DNA from: Streptomyces katrae
GTDB lineage: Bacteria > Actinomycetota > Actinomycetes > Streptomycetales > Streptomycetaceae
Direction: 5' to 3'
NCBI RefSeq assembly: GCF_002028425.1
Contig: NZ_CP020042.1
Location: 5,741,560 to 5,805,559, forward strand
Length of the DNA stretch: 64,000 bases
Part shown: positions 16,579-26,572 of the stretch, piece after piece
Layout of the letters: each line of letters begins with the position of its first letter
Numbering within the stretch: position 1 is the stretch's first letter
Notes under the pieces: generated by a model
Databases searched by the model: none
What the model was told of the DNA's origin: nothing
The model's input: only the letters and a program-made list of their open reading frames with translations
Position numbers and translations under genes: made by a program

Positions 16579-17325
16579 ATGTCGCCCTACGACCCGTCGG
16601 CCTTTCCGCCCTTCGCCGTCACCGTCGACCTGGTCGTGCTCACCGTGCGGCGCCACGCGCTCTGCGCGCTGGTCGTACGACGGGGAGAGCAGCCGTTCCA
16701 GGGGCGCTGGGCGCTGCCCGGCGGCTTCGTGCGCGGGGATGAGGACCTCTCCGCCGCCGCGGCACGGGAACTCGCCGAGGAAACCGGGCTGTGCGCGCAC
16801 GACCCGGCCTCTCCCGGCGTCGACAACGGGGCGCACCTCGAACAGCTCGCCACCTACGGGGACCCGCAGCGCGACCCCCGGATGCGGGTGGTCAGCGTGG
16901 CACACCTGGTGCTCGCCCCCGACCTGCCCGCACCCCGCGCGGGCGGCGACGCCAACAGCGCCCGCTGGGCTCCCGTCGACGAACTCCTGGAAGGCCCCGA
17001 CCAGACCGTCACGAGCCTCGCCTTCGACCACGCGCGGATCCTCGCCGACGGCGTCGAGCGGGCCCGCTCGAAGATCGAGTACTCCTCGCTGGCCACGGCC
17101 TTCTGCCCGCCGGAGTTCACCGTCGGCGAGCTGCGCCGGGTGTACGAGGCGGTGTGGGGCGTGGCGCTCGACCCGCGCAACTTCCACCGCAAGGTCACCG
17201 GGACCCCCGGGTTCCTGGTCCCCGCGGGAGGGACGACGACCCGTCAGGGCGGCAGGCCCGCCCAGCTGTTCAGGGCCGGCGGCGCGACCCTGCTCAACCC
17301 GCCGATGCTGCGGCCGGAAGTCTGA
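16579..17325 (+). CDS. NUDIX hydrolase with C-terminal winged helix, NrtR type
   Basis: A 248-residue protein in the NrtR arrangement: an N-terminal NUDIX domain (residues about 10-145) and a C-terminal winged helix (about 160-240, FTVGELRRVYEAVWG and NFHRKVTGTPGF being typical). NrtR proteins sense ADP-ribose or related nucleotides and repress NAD metabolism genes. Here the NUDIX box GFVRGDED...REL.EE.GL is intact (about residues 48-71), so hydrolysis may be kept, unlike regulators with decayed boxes. The start is leaderless, 6 nt after TATGAT, and a palindrome overlaps that promoter. No NAD gene is adjacent, so its regulon may lie elsewhere. Confidence 0.88.
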   Translation: MSPYDPSAFPPFAVTVDLVVLTVRRHALCALVVRRGEQPFQGRWALPGGFVRGDEDLSAAAARELAEETGLCAHDPASPGVDNGAHLEQLATYGDPQRDPRMRVVSVAHLVLAPDLPAPRAGGDANSARWAPVDELLEGPDQTVTSLAFDHARILADGVERARSKIEYSSLATAFCPPEFTVGELRRVYEAVWGVALDPRNFHRKVTGTPGFLVPAGGTTTRQGGRPAQLFRAGGATLLNPPMLRPEV

Positions 17326-17437
17326 CCCGCCGCCACCGCGGCCCTCGTGGCCTGCGCCGCCGCTTCCGGCGCGGGGGCGGCGGCCGGCCCGGCCCGGGCT
17401 GCCCCGGACGGCGGCACTGCCGGCCCTCACCCGGACC

Positions 17438-17480
17438 GGTTGCATAGAAAATCGGACATATCGCGTTATCTTGCATGCGG
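17438..17480 (+). promoter_or_regulatory. AT-rich promoter region before the ABC transporter
   Basis: A locally A/T-rich stretch with TATCG and TTATCT (about 17466-17471) stands 45-90 bases before ATG 17526 in otherwise G/C-rich DNA. No clear -35/-10 pair can be fixed. Confidence 0.3.
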
Positions 17481-17525
17481 TACTCACCCTGCCGCTGAGC
17501 GGTCTCACACCCTGCGAGAGAAGCG

Positions 17526-19481
17526 ATGCTCCAGGCCATCGGACTCACCAGCACACCCCGTCGAGATCTGCCGCCCCTCGTGGACGACCTCACCTTCGAG
17601 GCCCGCCCGGGGTGCGTGACCGCCCTGCTCGGGGAGCCGGGTTCGGGCAAGACCACCGCCCTGCGGCTCATGCTCGAACTCGAACCGGGCCGCGGCATCA
17701 CCTACTTCCGCGGCCGCCCACTGCACCGGGTCCCGCATCCGGGGCGTGAGGTCGGCGTGCTGCTCGGGGACGTCCCCGGGCATCCGTCGAGGACGGTCCG
17801 GGGACAGCTGCGCATGCTCTGCGCCGCGGTCGGCGTCCCGGCCTCCCGGGCGGACACCATGATGGAGGTCGTCGGCATCGCGGGCCTGCGCGACCAGCGG
17901 CTCGGCTCGCTCTCGGCCGGCATGGACCGCCGCGTCGGCCTGGCCGCGGCCCTGCTCGCCGACCCCTGCACCCTGCTCCTCGACGAGCCGGCCGCCGGCC
18001 TCCAGCCCCGCGAACGCGCCTGGCTGCACGGGCTGCTGCGGGGCCACGCCTCCCTCGGCGGGGCCGTGCTGTTCACCACCGCCGACGCCAAGGAGGCGGC
18101 CCGCAGCGCCGACCGGGTCGTCTCCATCGCCTCGGGCCGCCTCGTCGCCGACCAGGAGGCCGCGGACTTCGCCCGCACCCGGCTGCGCCCGCGGGTCGCC
18201 GTGCGCACCCCGCACGCCGCCCGGCTGGCCGACGTGCTGGGACGCGAGGCCCGGGCCGCGCACCGCCCCGTGGAGATCGTCGAGGAGAGCGGCAGCCGGC
18301 TCTCGGTGTACGGCAGCAACTGCGCCGAGGTCGGCGAGGCGGCGTTCCGGCACGGGGTCCTCGTCCACCAGCTCGCGGACGAGACCGGCGACGCGGGAGC
18401 GCCCGTCCCGCCCGTACCGCAGGCCCGCACCGGGGCCGGTTCCGCGGGCAAGGCGGACGCGCGGGTCGAGGCCCCGGCCCCGGTGCGGGCCGGAGCGGGT
18501 GCCGCCGCCGGCCCCGACGTCCCCGTTCCGTCCGAGACCCGTACCGATCCGCGCACCACCTCCGCCCCCGGTGCGGGGGGCCGGGCCGTGGCGGGCGCCG
18601 GGGCCGTGTCCTGGCCCGCCCCCGGGCCGGAGGCCGAGGGCCGTCCCGCCCCCGCCGCCCGGCCCCCGCGCGCCTGCTCCGAGGCCCCCGTCTCGGTGGT
18701 ACGCCGCGTGGGCGGCCCGCTGCGGCCCCTGCGCTACGAACTCCGCCGCGTCTTCGGCACCGCCACCCCCTTCCTCACCGCGGCCCTCGTCGTCGCCGTC
18801 TCGGCCCTCACCGCCCTGGTGCTCGCCCGGGCCGGGCACACCCCGCGCGACCGGGTCCTCGCCGCCTGGCCCGAGCTGGTTCCGCTGCCCCCCGCCGCAC
18901 TCGGGGCGGGACTGCTCGGGGCCCTGGCCTTCGGTGAGGAGTACCGCTACCCCGCCCTCGCCGCCGACCGGGGCACCGTCCCGCGCCGTCTCGGGCTGCT
19001 CACCGCCAAGCTCGGAGTCTGCTCCGCCCTGGCCCTGCTGCTCGGCGCCTTCGCCGCCGCCGCCGACGCCGCCGCCCTGTGCCTCGTCTTCGGCCGCGCC
19101 CCGCTGGGCACCTGGCCGGAGTGGGCGGTGCCCGCCGCGAGCTGGGCGGGGCTGCTGGTCGGCTGCGCCTGGGCCGGGGTGCTCGCCTCCGCGGTGTTCC
19201 GCTCCGCCTCGGCCGGCCTGGCCGCCGTGCTCGCCGTACCGGTGATGGTCGTACCGCTGGTGCGCAAGGCGCTGGAAGGCCCGTCCGCGTACCCCGTGCA
19301 CGGGTTCGCCTCCCGGCTGCGCGGTCTGGCCTCGGCCCCTTGGCCCGCGGAGACGGACCGCTACGTCCTGGGAGCCTTCCGGGTGATGGTCCAACCCGTG
19401 GGAGCCGGGCTGGTGTTGTCGTTGATGGTCCTGTTGTGCGCCTATGGGTTCACAGGACTGCGCGGTCGGGTCCGTTGGTGA
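17526..19481 (+). CDS. ABC transporter, ATPase fused to a membrane domain, upstream of whiH
   Basis: One 651-residue chain. Residues 1 to about 220 are an ABC ATPase with Walker A GEPGSGKTT and Walker B CTLLLDEPAAGL; about 280-390 are an Ala/Pro linker; about 400-650 hold at least six hydrophobic segments (for example FLTAALVVAVSALTALVLA). It resembles ABC-2-type exporters in one polypeptide. Two motifs are unusual: the signature is LSAGM rather than LSGGQ, and the switch region is FTTADAKEA, with Ala where the H-loop His is expected. ATP turnover may be slow or altered. It is expressed toward whiH, 200 bases upstream. Substrate is unknown. Confidence 0.85.
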   Translation: MLQAIGLTSTPRRDLPPLVDDLTFEARPGCVTALLGEPGSGKTTALRLMLELEPGRGITYFRGRPLHRVPHPGREVGVLLGDVPGHPSRTVRGQLRMLCAAVGVPASRADTMMEVVGIAGLRDQRLGSLSAGMDRRVGLAAALLADPCTLLLDEPAAGLQPRERAWLHGLLRGHASLGGAVLFTTADAKEAARSADRVVSIASGRLVADQEAADFARTRLRPRVAVRTPHAARLADVLGREARAAHRPVEIVEESGSRLSVYGSNCAEVGEAAFRHGVLVHQLADETGDAGAPVPPVPQARTGAGSAGKADARVEAPAPVRAGAGAAAGPDVPVPSETRTDPRTTSAPGAGGRAVAGAGAVSWPAPGPEAEGRPAPAARPPRACSEAPVSVVRRVGGPLRPLRYELRRVFGTATPFLTAALVVAVSALTALVLARAGHTPRDRVLAAWPELVPLPPAALGAGLLGALAFGEEYRYPALAADRGTVPRRLGLLTAKLGVCSALALLLGAFAAAADAAALCLVFGRAPLGTWPEWAVPAASWAGLLVGCAWAGVLASAVFRSASAGLAAVLAVPVMVVPLVRKALEGPSAYPVHGFASRLRGLASAPWPAETDRYVLGAFRVMVQPVGAGLVLSLMVLLCAYGFTGLRGRVRW

Positions 19482-19565
19482 TCGTTACGGTGCCGTAGCC
19501 GACTTCGGGGAGACCGGAGAAGACCGCTTCGCCCAAGATCACACGAAGCGGACCGCAACTCCCCG

Positions 19566-19590
19566 CAAAAGGCCCGGTTCTTTACGATAA
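19566..19590 (+). promoter_or_regulatory. whiH: Candidate sigma-WhiG-type promoter of whiH
   Basis: TACGATAA (19583-19590) matches six of eight bases of the WhiG-type -10 GCCGATAA. CAAA (19566-19569) is a -35 candidate like TAAA, with 13 bases between, somewhat shorter than usual. In S. coelicolor whiH is known to depend on sigma WhiG, which supports the call. Confidence 0.45.
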
Positions 19591-19682
19591 GTCGTCAATT
19601 GAGTAGGTGGCACCGATCACCCTTTCGTGTGCTTTTCACCAAAGACCTCAAGGGCGGTGGGGGCACGGCCGACAAAGGATTC

Positions 19683-20570
19683 GTGAGTACCCTTGCGCAC
19701 ACCATGATGACCGCCGCCCGCCACGCCGACTCCGGCCTCGCCGGCCCGGGCGAACTCGACCGCTACACCTATGCGGAGGCCGCCGGCACCGACCGGGTCG
19801 GTCCGCCCCACTGGGACGGCGCCGACGTCGAGTTGAGCCGTGTGGGCCGCCGGGCGGCCGGCAGCCGCGGCCGCGGGCTGCACGGCCAACTCGTCCAACA
19901 GCTCGGCCAGATGATCGTCTCCGGCGACCTCGGCGCGGACCGCCCCCTGGTCCCCGAGGAGATCGGCCAGCGCTTCGAGGTCTCCCGCACCGTCGTCCGC
20001 GAATCGCTGCGGGTCCTGGAGGCCAAGGGCCTCGTCAGCGCCCGCCCCAACGTGGGCACCCGGGTCCGCCCCGTCGCCGACTGGAACCTCCTTGATCCGG
20101 ACATCATCGAGTGGCGCGCCTTCGGCCCCCAGCGCGACGACCAGCGCCGCGAGCTCAACGAGCTCCGCTGGACGATCGAGCCCCTCGCCGCCCGCCTCGC
20201 CGCCGGCCACGGCCGCCCCGACGTCCAGCAGCGCCTCTCCGACATGGTCGAGATCATGGGCCACGCCCTCGGACAGGGCGACGCGATCACCTTCGCGCGC
20301 GCCGACAACGAGTTCCACGCGCTGCTGATCCAGGTCGCCGGCAACCGCATGCTGGAGCACCTCTCGGGGATCGTCTCCGCCGCCCTCCAGGTCTCCGGCA
20401 GCCCCGTCACCTCCTGCGACCGCCCCGGCGAGACCTGCGTGGCCCACCACGCGCGGATGGTCGAAGCCCTCGCCACCGGCGACGGCGCGGGTGCCGAGAG
20501 CGCCATGCGCCAGCTCCTGACGGTGCATCCGGAGGTCGAGCGCGTGGTGCCCGCCCCGCGCGAACACTGA
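19683..20570 (+). CDS. whiH: Sporulation regulator WhiH (GntR/FCD family)
   Basis: DNA-binding regulator of the GntR family, FadR/FCD type. The winged helix is at about residues 62-128 (EEIGQRFEVSRTVVRESLRVLEAKGLV, seen as EEIGQRF...RTVVRESLR) and the FCD effector domain at about 155-285, with the metal-site pattern DNEFH (Asp208, His212) and later His in VAHHARM and LTVHPE. Position directly before hrdB, 295-residue length and family match S. coelicolor WhiH, needed for sporulation septation in aerial hyphae. GTG 19683 is chosen on that length; AAAGGA is only 3 nt before it, so ATG 19704-19707 remains possible. A terminator separates it from hrdB. Confidence 0.9.
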   Translation: MSTLAHTMMTAARHADSGLAGPGELDRYTYAEAAGTDRVGPPHWDGADVELSRVGRRAAGSRGRGLHGQLVQQLGQMIVSGDLGADRPLVPEEIGQRFEVSRTVVRESLRVLEAKGLVSARPNVGTRVRPVADWNLLDPDIIEWRAFGPQRDDQRRELNELRWTIEPLAARLAAGHGRPDVQQRLSDMVEIMGHALGQGDAITFARADNEFHALLIQVAGNRMLEHLSGIVSAALQVSGSPVTSCDRPGETCVAHHARMVEALATGDGAGAESAMRQLLTVHPEVERVVPAPREH

Positions 20571-20602
20571 CTCCCCGGCGCACGGGGGCGTGGGGGTGCT
20601 GC

Positions 20603-20643
20603 ACCGGTCGCCGGGCCCGTTCTTCGGGCCCGGCGACACCGGT
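20603..20643 (+). terminator. Strong hairpin terminator between whiH and hrdB
   Basis: CGCCGGGCCCG (20609-20619) pairs with CGGGCCCGGCG (20625-20635), and ACCGGT (20603-20608) with ACCGGT (20638-20643) past a two-base bulge. It insulates hrdB from whiH transcription. Confidence 0.8.
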
Positions 20644-20885
20644 GTGCGAGGGGTGCCGGGAACCCGGTGTGACTTGGGCCACGAAGATTGGGCGTAACGC
20701 TCTGCGACGTCACGCGATGACCTAAGCGGTGATGGCCGACGGAGGGAAACAGCAGCCCTTGGGGTGCTGTGCAGCTCCCCGGCCCCTGCCCGCGCCCCCG
20801 GCCCATCCCCAGTCGGTGGTCGTCGGCTCCGGTCCAGCACCAGGCCGGGGTCGGAACCCGTTCCCATCGTTCCGAGAGGTTGTTC
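20644..20885 (+). promoter_or_regulatory. hrdB: hrdB promoter and leader region
   Basis: The stretch from the whiH terminator to the hrdB start (315 bases without a gene from 20571) must hold the hrdB promoters. TTGGGC (about 20676) and TAACGC (about 20697) are loose -35/-10 candidates with short spacing. A hairpin in the leader pairs ACAGCA with TGCTGT (about 20749-20770). No confident sigma-R-type GGAAT...GTT pair was found. Confidence 0.4.
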
Positions 20886-22460
<1,575 letters not shown>

Positions 22461-22483
22461 CCGGACCGGCAGGGGCGTACGGC

Positions 22484-22511
22484 GGTGGCCGCGCGGGTGC
22501 GCGCGGCCACC
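22484..22511 (+). terminator. Hairpin terminator after hrdB
   Basis: GGTGGCCGCGC (22484-22494) pairs perfectly with GCGCGGCCACC (22501-22511) around GGGTGC, 23 bases after the hrdB stop. Confidence 0.75.
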
Positions 22512-22561
22512 GGGCATCCCACTCTGGGTGGAGTCATGCACACTCGGAGTCAGGAGGCCCC

Positions 22562-23416
22562 ATGAGTCGTCCCTTCGCCCGTGCCCTGGCGGGCGCACTG
22601 ACCCTGGTGGCGGGAGCGGCCGTGGCGCCGCTGGCCCAGGCGCCCGCTGCGGCGGCGGACAGCGTGGTCATAGGCGGGCAGCCGGTGAAGGTGGCCGACA
22701 GCCCGTGGGTCGTGGCCCTCGCCAGCCGTGACCGGTTCGGGGGTATCCGTGACGGGCAGTTCTGCGGCGGTGTCCTCGTCGCCCCGACCACGGTGGTGAC
22801 GGCGGCCCACTGCCTCAGCCGGCAGGTGCTGGGCGGGCCGGTCGACTCCGTCGCCGACTTCCGGGTGATCACCGGCCGTACGGAGCTGCGCGCTCCGGAG
22901 GGACGGGAGATCGCGGTCCGGGCGGCCCGGGTGAACCCCGCGTACGACCCCGGCACCAACGCCGGCGACCTCGCCGTGCTGGAACTGGCCGAAGCCGTCC
23001 CGGCGGACCACGTGCTGCCCATGGCCGGCGAGGGCCACCCCGGCTACGAGGCGGGTACCGGGGCGGCGGTGTACGGCTGGGGGGACACGAGCGGGTTCGG
23101 GGACTACGCGTACGGGCTGCGGGCGGCGCAGGTCACCGTCCTGGACGACGAGGTCTGCCGACGGGCGTACCCGGGCAACGCGGACGGTCAGTACCGGGCC
23201 GACTCCATGGTGTGCGCGGGCGACCGGTCCGGCGGGAAGGACGCCTGCCAGGGGGACAGCGGCGGCCCGCTCGTGGCCCGGGGGCGGCTGATCGGCCTGG
23301 TGTCCTGGGGACGCGGCTGCGGGCGCGCGGAGAGCCCGGGGGTGTACACCCGGATCGCCCCGTTGGTCGACTTCGTCAGCGGCCCGCAGAGGGGCCGGCG
23401 GCCGAGCGGCGCCTGA
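22562..23416 (+). CDS. Secreted trypsin-like serine protease (S1)
   Basis: Exported chymotrypsin-fold protease, 284 residues. A signal peptide (residues 1 to about 33, SRPFAR then a hydrophobic run and APAAAA) is followed by VVIGGQPV, resembling the activated N-terminus of S1 proteases. The triad is His in VTAAHC, Asp in NAGDLAVLE and Ser in GDSGGPL. The Asp six residues before the Ser (KDACQGDSGG) predicts cleavage after Arg or Lys. Cys pairs in FCGG/AHC and CAGD/CQGD fit the usual disulfides. GGAGG lies 5-6 nt before ATG 22562. It is separate from hrdB after a hairpin. Targets are unknown. Confidence 0.94.
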   Translation: MSRPFARALAGALTLVAGAAVAPLAQAPAAAADSVVIGGQPVKVADSPWVVALASRDRFGGIRDGQFCGGVLVAPTTVVTAAHCLSRQVLGGPVDSVADFRVITGRTELRAPEGREIAVRAARVNPAYDPGTNAGDLAVLELAEAVPADHVLPMAGEGHPGYEAGTGAAVYGWGDTSGFGDYAYGLRAAQVTVLDDEVCRRAYPGNADGQYRADSMVCAGDRSGGKDACQGDSGGPLVARGRLIGLVSWGRGCGRAESPGVYTRIAPLVDFVSGPQRGRRPSGA

Positions 23417-23546
23417 GAGGCACCGCTGAGCGTCCGCAGGGGCTCCAGGAGCCCCGTACGGTCCGCGCGGGGGCGCTGGGGCCGCAGGACGGCTCCCGCG
23501 GGGGACGGGGAAGGGCCTCGGGCAGGGCCCGGGCCTCGGACATGAG

Positions 23547-23585
23547 GACGGGCGGCGCCTCTGGGTCTCAGAGGTGCCGCCCGTC
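23547..23585. terminator. Bidirectional hairpin between protease and DUF7455 genes
   Basis: A 17-base arm (23547-23563) pairs with 23569-23585 around GGTCT with one G-T wobble. It lies between convergent genes and can serve both. Confidence 0.75.
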
Positions 23586-23633
23586 GACCGGCCTTGCCGG
23601 TCCTGGCTCGTCGGATGCGAGGGCAGGCCTGTG

Positions 23634-23870
23634 TCAGCGGTCCTCGGTGTCGGCTGCGTGGGCGGCCGGAGCGGACGTCAGCCGCTCGGTCTCATCCTGT
23701 ATTTCCGCGGCGATCTTCTTGAGTTCCGGCTCGAACTTACGCCCGTGGTGGGCGCAGAAGAGCAGTTCACCACCGCTCAGGAGGACGACGCGCAGATATG
23801 CCTGGGCGCCGCAACGGTCGCATCGGTCAGCGGCCGTCAGCGGGGTCGCGGGTGTCAGAACAGTAGTCAC
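23634..23870 (-). CDS. DUF7455-like small protein with a Cys-pair motif
   Basis: A 78-residue protein common near hrdB/parE in streptomycetes. CDRCGAQAYLR and LLFCAHHGRKF give a C-x2-C ... C-x2-H pattern that suggests one zinc-ribbon-like site (residues about 17-44); the C-terminal third is acidic. No enzyme motif is present and the function is unknown. The GTG start at 23870 has AGAGGCGA just upstream. It lies convergent with the protease gene and divergent from parE over 446 bases of intergenic DNA. Confidence 0.82.
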   Translation of the reverse strand: MTTVLTPATPLTAADRCDRCGAQAYLRVVLLSGGELLFCAHHGRKFEPELKKIAAEIQDETERLTSAPAAHAADTEDR

Positions 23871-24316
23871 GTCGCCTCTTCTCTAGCTCGACGAGCTGTC
23901 GTACCAGGGTCAACATCCAACCAGGCCGAAAACGTTCCCGCTCGCGGCTTTTCCTCGAAACTTCCTTCCGAAGCTGGCCGGCTGCTGCCGGTTGGCGGCG
24001 AAGGAGCCGTATTGCGTTGCTTTACGGTTTCGCGTTGTCAGTCGTTCGCTTGTAGCAGTTTCGTCCTCCCCGGCGTGAGTGCCGGATGTAGATGAGGACG
24101 TGCCCGAACCCTAAATGGTTCATGCCTGGAAGGGAACGTGATGTTTGCTTCACCCTCACGGGGGATCGAACATCCGTACGGATCTGCACTAGGCTGTGGA
24201 ACGGGCGAGGGTGGCGTTGCATCGGCTCTACCAGGCCTCGGTACCCTTCGACGGGCGACCGAGCCGCCCCCGCCCTCCAGCGGGCCAGAAAAGAAATTCA
24301 GCGAGGAGCGAACTGC
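23871..24316. other. 446-base divergent intergenic region before parE
   Basis: No gene is supported here. It is lower in G+C than its surroundings, which suits divergent promoters for the DUF7455 gene and parE. It holds a stem-loop (CGTCCTC 24063-24069 with GAGGACG 24094-24100, and an inner CCGGC/GCCGG), an SOS-box-like sequence (24167-24180) and a TAGGCT -10 candidate (24190-24195). Short open frames in it lack coding bias. Confidence 0.6.
24167..24195 (+). promoter_or_regulatory. Candidate parE promoter with a degenerate SOS-like box
   Basis: TAGGCT (24190-24195) is a -10 candidate about 120 bases before the parE start. CGAACATCCGTACG (24167-24180) just upstream matches the Gram-positive LexA box CGAAC-N4-GTTCG with GTAC in place of GTTC. 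It is a weak match and functional LexA binding is uncertain. Confidence 0.3.
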
Positions 24317-26434
24317 GTGACCGCCGACACGTCCGTGCCTTCCAGCGCGCTGCTGTCCGGAGCAGACCGGGACGGTTCCAACTACACCGCGCGGCACCTG
24401 CTCGTCCTCGAAGGCCTCGAGGCCGTCCGCAAGCGCCCCGGCATGTATATCGGCTCCACCGACAGCCGAGGCCTGATGCACTGCCTCTGGGAGATCATCG
24501 ACAATTCCGTCGACGAGGCTCTGGGCGGCTACTGCGACCACATCGAGGTCGTCCTCCACGAGGACGCCTCGGTCGAGGTCCGCGACAACGGCCGCGGCAT
24601 CCCGGTGGACGTCGAGCCCAAGACCGGCCTGTCCGGGGTCGAGGTCGTCATGACCAAGCTGCACGCCGGCGGAAAGTTCGGCGGCGGCTCGTACGCGGCC
24701 TCCGGCGGTCTGCACGGCGTCGGCGCCTCCGTGGTCAACGCCCTGTCGTCCCGCCTCGACGTCGAGGTCGACCGCGGCACCACCCACAGCATCAGCTTCC
24801 GCCGCGGCGTCCCCGGCACGTTCACCGACGAGGGCCCCGACGCCCCCTTCGACCCGGGCAGCGGCCTGCGCAAGGGCAAGCGGGTGGCCAAGGGCAAGAC
24901 CGGCACCCGGATCCGCTACTGGTCCGACCGCCAGATCTTCCTCAAGGACGCCCGGCTCTCCCTGGAGACGCTCTACCAGCGCGCCCGCCAGACCGCCTTC
25001 CTCGTGCCCGGGCTGACCATCGTCGTCCGCGACGAGCGGGCCATCGACGGCGCCGGCAAGACCGAGGAGACCTTCCGCTACGACGGAGGCATCAGCGAGT
25101 TCTGCGACTACCTCGCCCAGGACAAGGCCGTCTGCGACGTCCTGCGCCTCAGCGGCGCGGGCACGTTCAAGGAGACGGTCCCGGTCCTCGACGACCGCGG
25201 CCACATGACCCCCACCGAGGTCACCCGCGAGCTGGGCGTGGACATCGCCCTGCGCTGGGGCACGGGGTACGAGACCAACCTCAAGTCCTTCGTGAACATC
25301 ATCGCCACCCCCAAGGGCGGCACCCACGTGGCCGGATTCGAGCGGTCGGTCACCAAGACGGTGAACGAGGTGCTGCGCTCCGCCAAGCTCCTGCGCGTCG
25401 CCGAGGACGACGTCGTCAAGGACGACGCCATGGAGGGCATGACGGCGGTGGTCACCGTCCGCCTCGCCGAGCCGCAGTTCGAGGGCCAGACCAAGGAGGT
25501 GCTGGGCACCTCCGCGGCCACCCGGATCGTCGCCGCCGTCGTCGCCAAGGAGCTCAAGGCCTTCCTGACCTCCACCAAGCGCGACGACAAGCAGCAGGCC
25601 CGTGCCGTGATGGAGAAGATCGTCGCGGCCGCCCGGACCCGGATCGCGGCCCGCCAGCACAAGGAGGCGCAGCGCCGCAAGACCGCGCTGGAGACCTCCT
25701 CGCTGCCGGCCAAGCTGGCGGACTGCCGCAGTGACGACGTGGACCGCAGCGAGCTGTTCATCGTCGAGGGGGACTCGGCCCTCGGGACGGCCAAGCTCGC
25801 CCGGAACTCCGAGTTCCAGGCGCTGCTGCCGATCCGCGGCAAGATCCTCAACGTCCAGAAGTCCTCGGTCTCGGACATGCTCAAGAACGCCGAGTGCGGT
25901 GCGATCATCCAGGTCATAGGAGCCGGCTCCGGCCGCACCTTCGACATCGACGCCGCCCGGTACGGGAAGGTCATCATGATGACCGACGCCGACGTGGACG
26001 GCTCCCACATCCGCACCCTGCTGCTGACCCTCTTCCAGCGCTACATGCGGCCGATGGTCGAGGCGGGCCGGGTCTTCGCGGCCGTCCCGCCGCTGCACCG
26101 GATCGAGCTGGTCCAGCCCAAGAAGGGCCAGGACAAGTACGTCTACACGTACTCGGACCACGAGCTGCGCCAGACGCTGCTGGAGTTCCAGCGCAAGAAC
26201 GTCCGCTACAAGGACGCCATCCAGCGCTACAAGGGCCTCGGCGAGATGGACGCCGACCAGCTCGCGGAGACCACGATGGACCCGCGCCACCGCACCCTGC
26301 GGCGGATCAACATCGGCGACCTGGAAGCGGCCGAGCAGGTCTTCGACCTCCTCATGGGCAACGAGGTCGCCCCGCGCAAGGAGTTCATCACCAGCTCGGC
26401 CGCGACCCTGGACCGCTCGCGCATCGACGCCTGA
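24317..26434 (+). CDS. parE: DNA topoisomerase IV subunit B (second GyrB paralogue)
   Basis: ATPase subunit of a type IIA topoisomerase, 705 residues, acting with the A subunit at 43282-45738 in decatenation and segregation. The GHKL ATPase has EIIDNSVDEAL, VRDNGRGIPV and GGLHGVGASVVNALS; the TOPRIM domain has FIVEGDSALGTAK (EGDSAGG in most relatives), IRGKILNV and the metal-binding DADVDG; the C-terminus has RYKGLGEMDADQL. GAGGAG lies 10 nt before GTG 24317. It is named parE because streptomycete gyrase subunits are encoded near oriC while this paralogue lies by hrdB; that assignment is from memory. Confidence 0.93.
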   Translation: MTADTSVPSSALLSGADRDGSNYTARHLLVLEGLEAVRKRPGMYIGSTDSRGLMHCLWEIIDNSVDEALGGYCDHIEVVLHEDASVEVRDNGRGIPVDVEPKTGLSGVEVVMTKLHAGGKFGGGSYAASGGLHGVGASVVNALSSRLDVEVDRGTTHSISFRRGVPGTFTDEGPDAPFDPGSGLRKGKRVAKGKTGTRIRYWSDRQIFLKDARLSLETLYQRARQTAFLVPGLTIVVRDERAIDGAGKTEETFRYDGGISEFCDYLAQDKAVCDVLRLSGAGTFKETVPVLDDRGHMTPTEVTRELGVDIALRWGTGYETNLKSFVNIIATPKGGTHVAGFERSVTKTVNEVLRSAKLLRVAEDDVVKDDAMEGMTAVVTVRLAEPQFEGQTKEVLGTSAATRIVAAVVAKELKAFLTSTKRDDKQQARAVMEKIVAAARTRIAARQHKEAQRRKTALETSSLPAKLADCRSDDVDRSELFIVEGDSALGTAKLARNSEFQALLPIRGKILNVQKSSVSDMLKNAECGAIIQVIGAGSGRTFDIDAARYGKVIMMTDADVDGSHIRTLLLTLFQRYMRPMVEAGRVFAAVPPLHRIELVQPKKGQDKYVYTYSDHELRQTLLEFQRKNVRYKDAIQRYKGLGEMDADQLAETTMDPRHRTLRRINIGDLEAAEQVFDLLMGNEVAPRKEFITSSAATLDRSRIDA

Positions 26435-26445
26435 TCCGGTCCTGC

Positions 26446-26500
26446 GGTGTCCGGCGTTCTCCACTCCCTCACCTGATGGAGTGAAGAGCGCCAGGACACC
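26446..26500 (+). terminator. Long hairpin terminator after parE
   Basis: An arm of about 22 bases (26446-26467) pairs with 26479-26500 with one bulge and two imperfect pairs. It starts 12 bases after the parE stop. Confidence 0.7.
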
Positions 26501-26572
26501 AGTCCGGAAAGCGACCATTCGGCACATCCTTGTGAGCACGCCGCCGATGCGGCGGCGGACAAGGAGAGTTCG

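Noticed and set aside
20644..20885. A sigma-R-type promoter (GGAAT...GTT) for hrdB
   Set aside because: S. coelicolor hrdB has a sigma-R-linked promoter, but no pair with the proper spacing was found by eye.
24022..24222. A 66-codon open frame on the minus strand upstream of parE
   Set aside because: No coding bias or ribosome binding site, in the lower-G+C promoter region.
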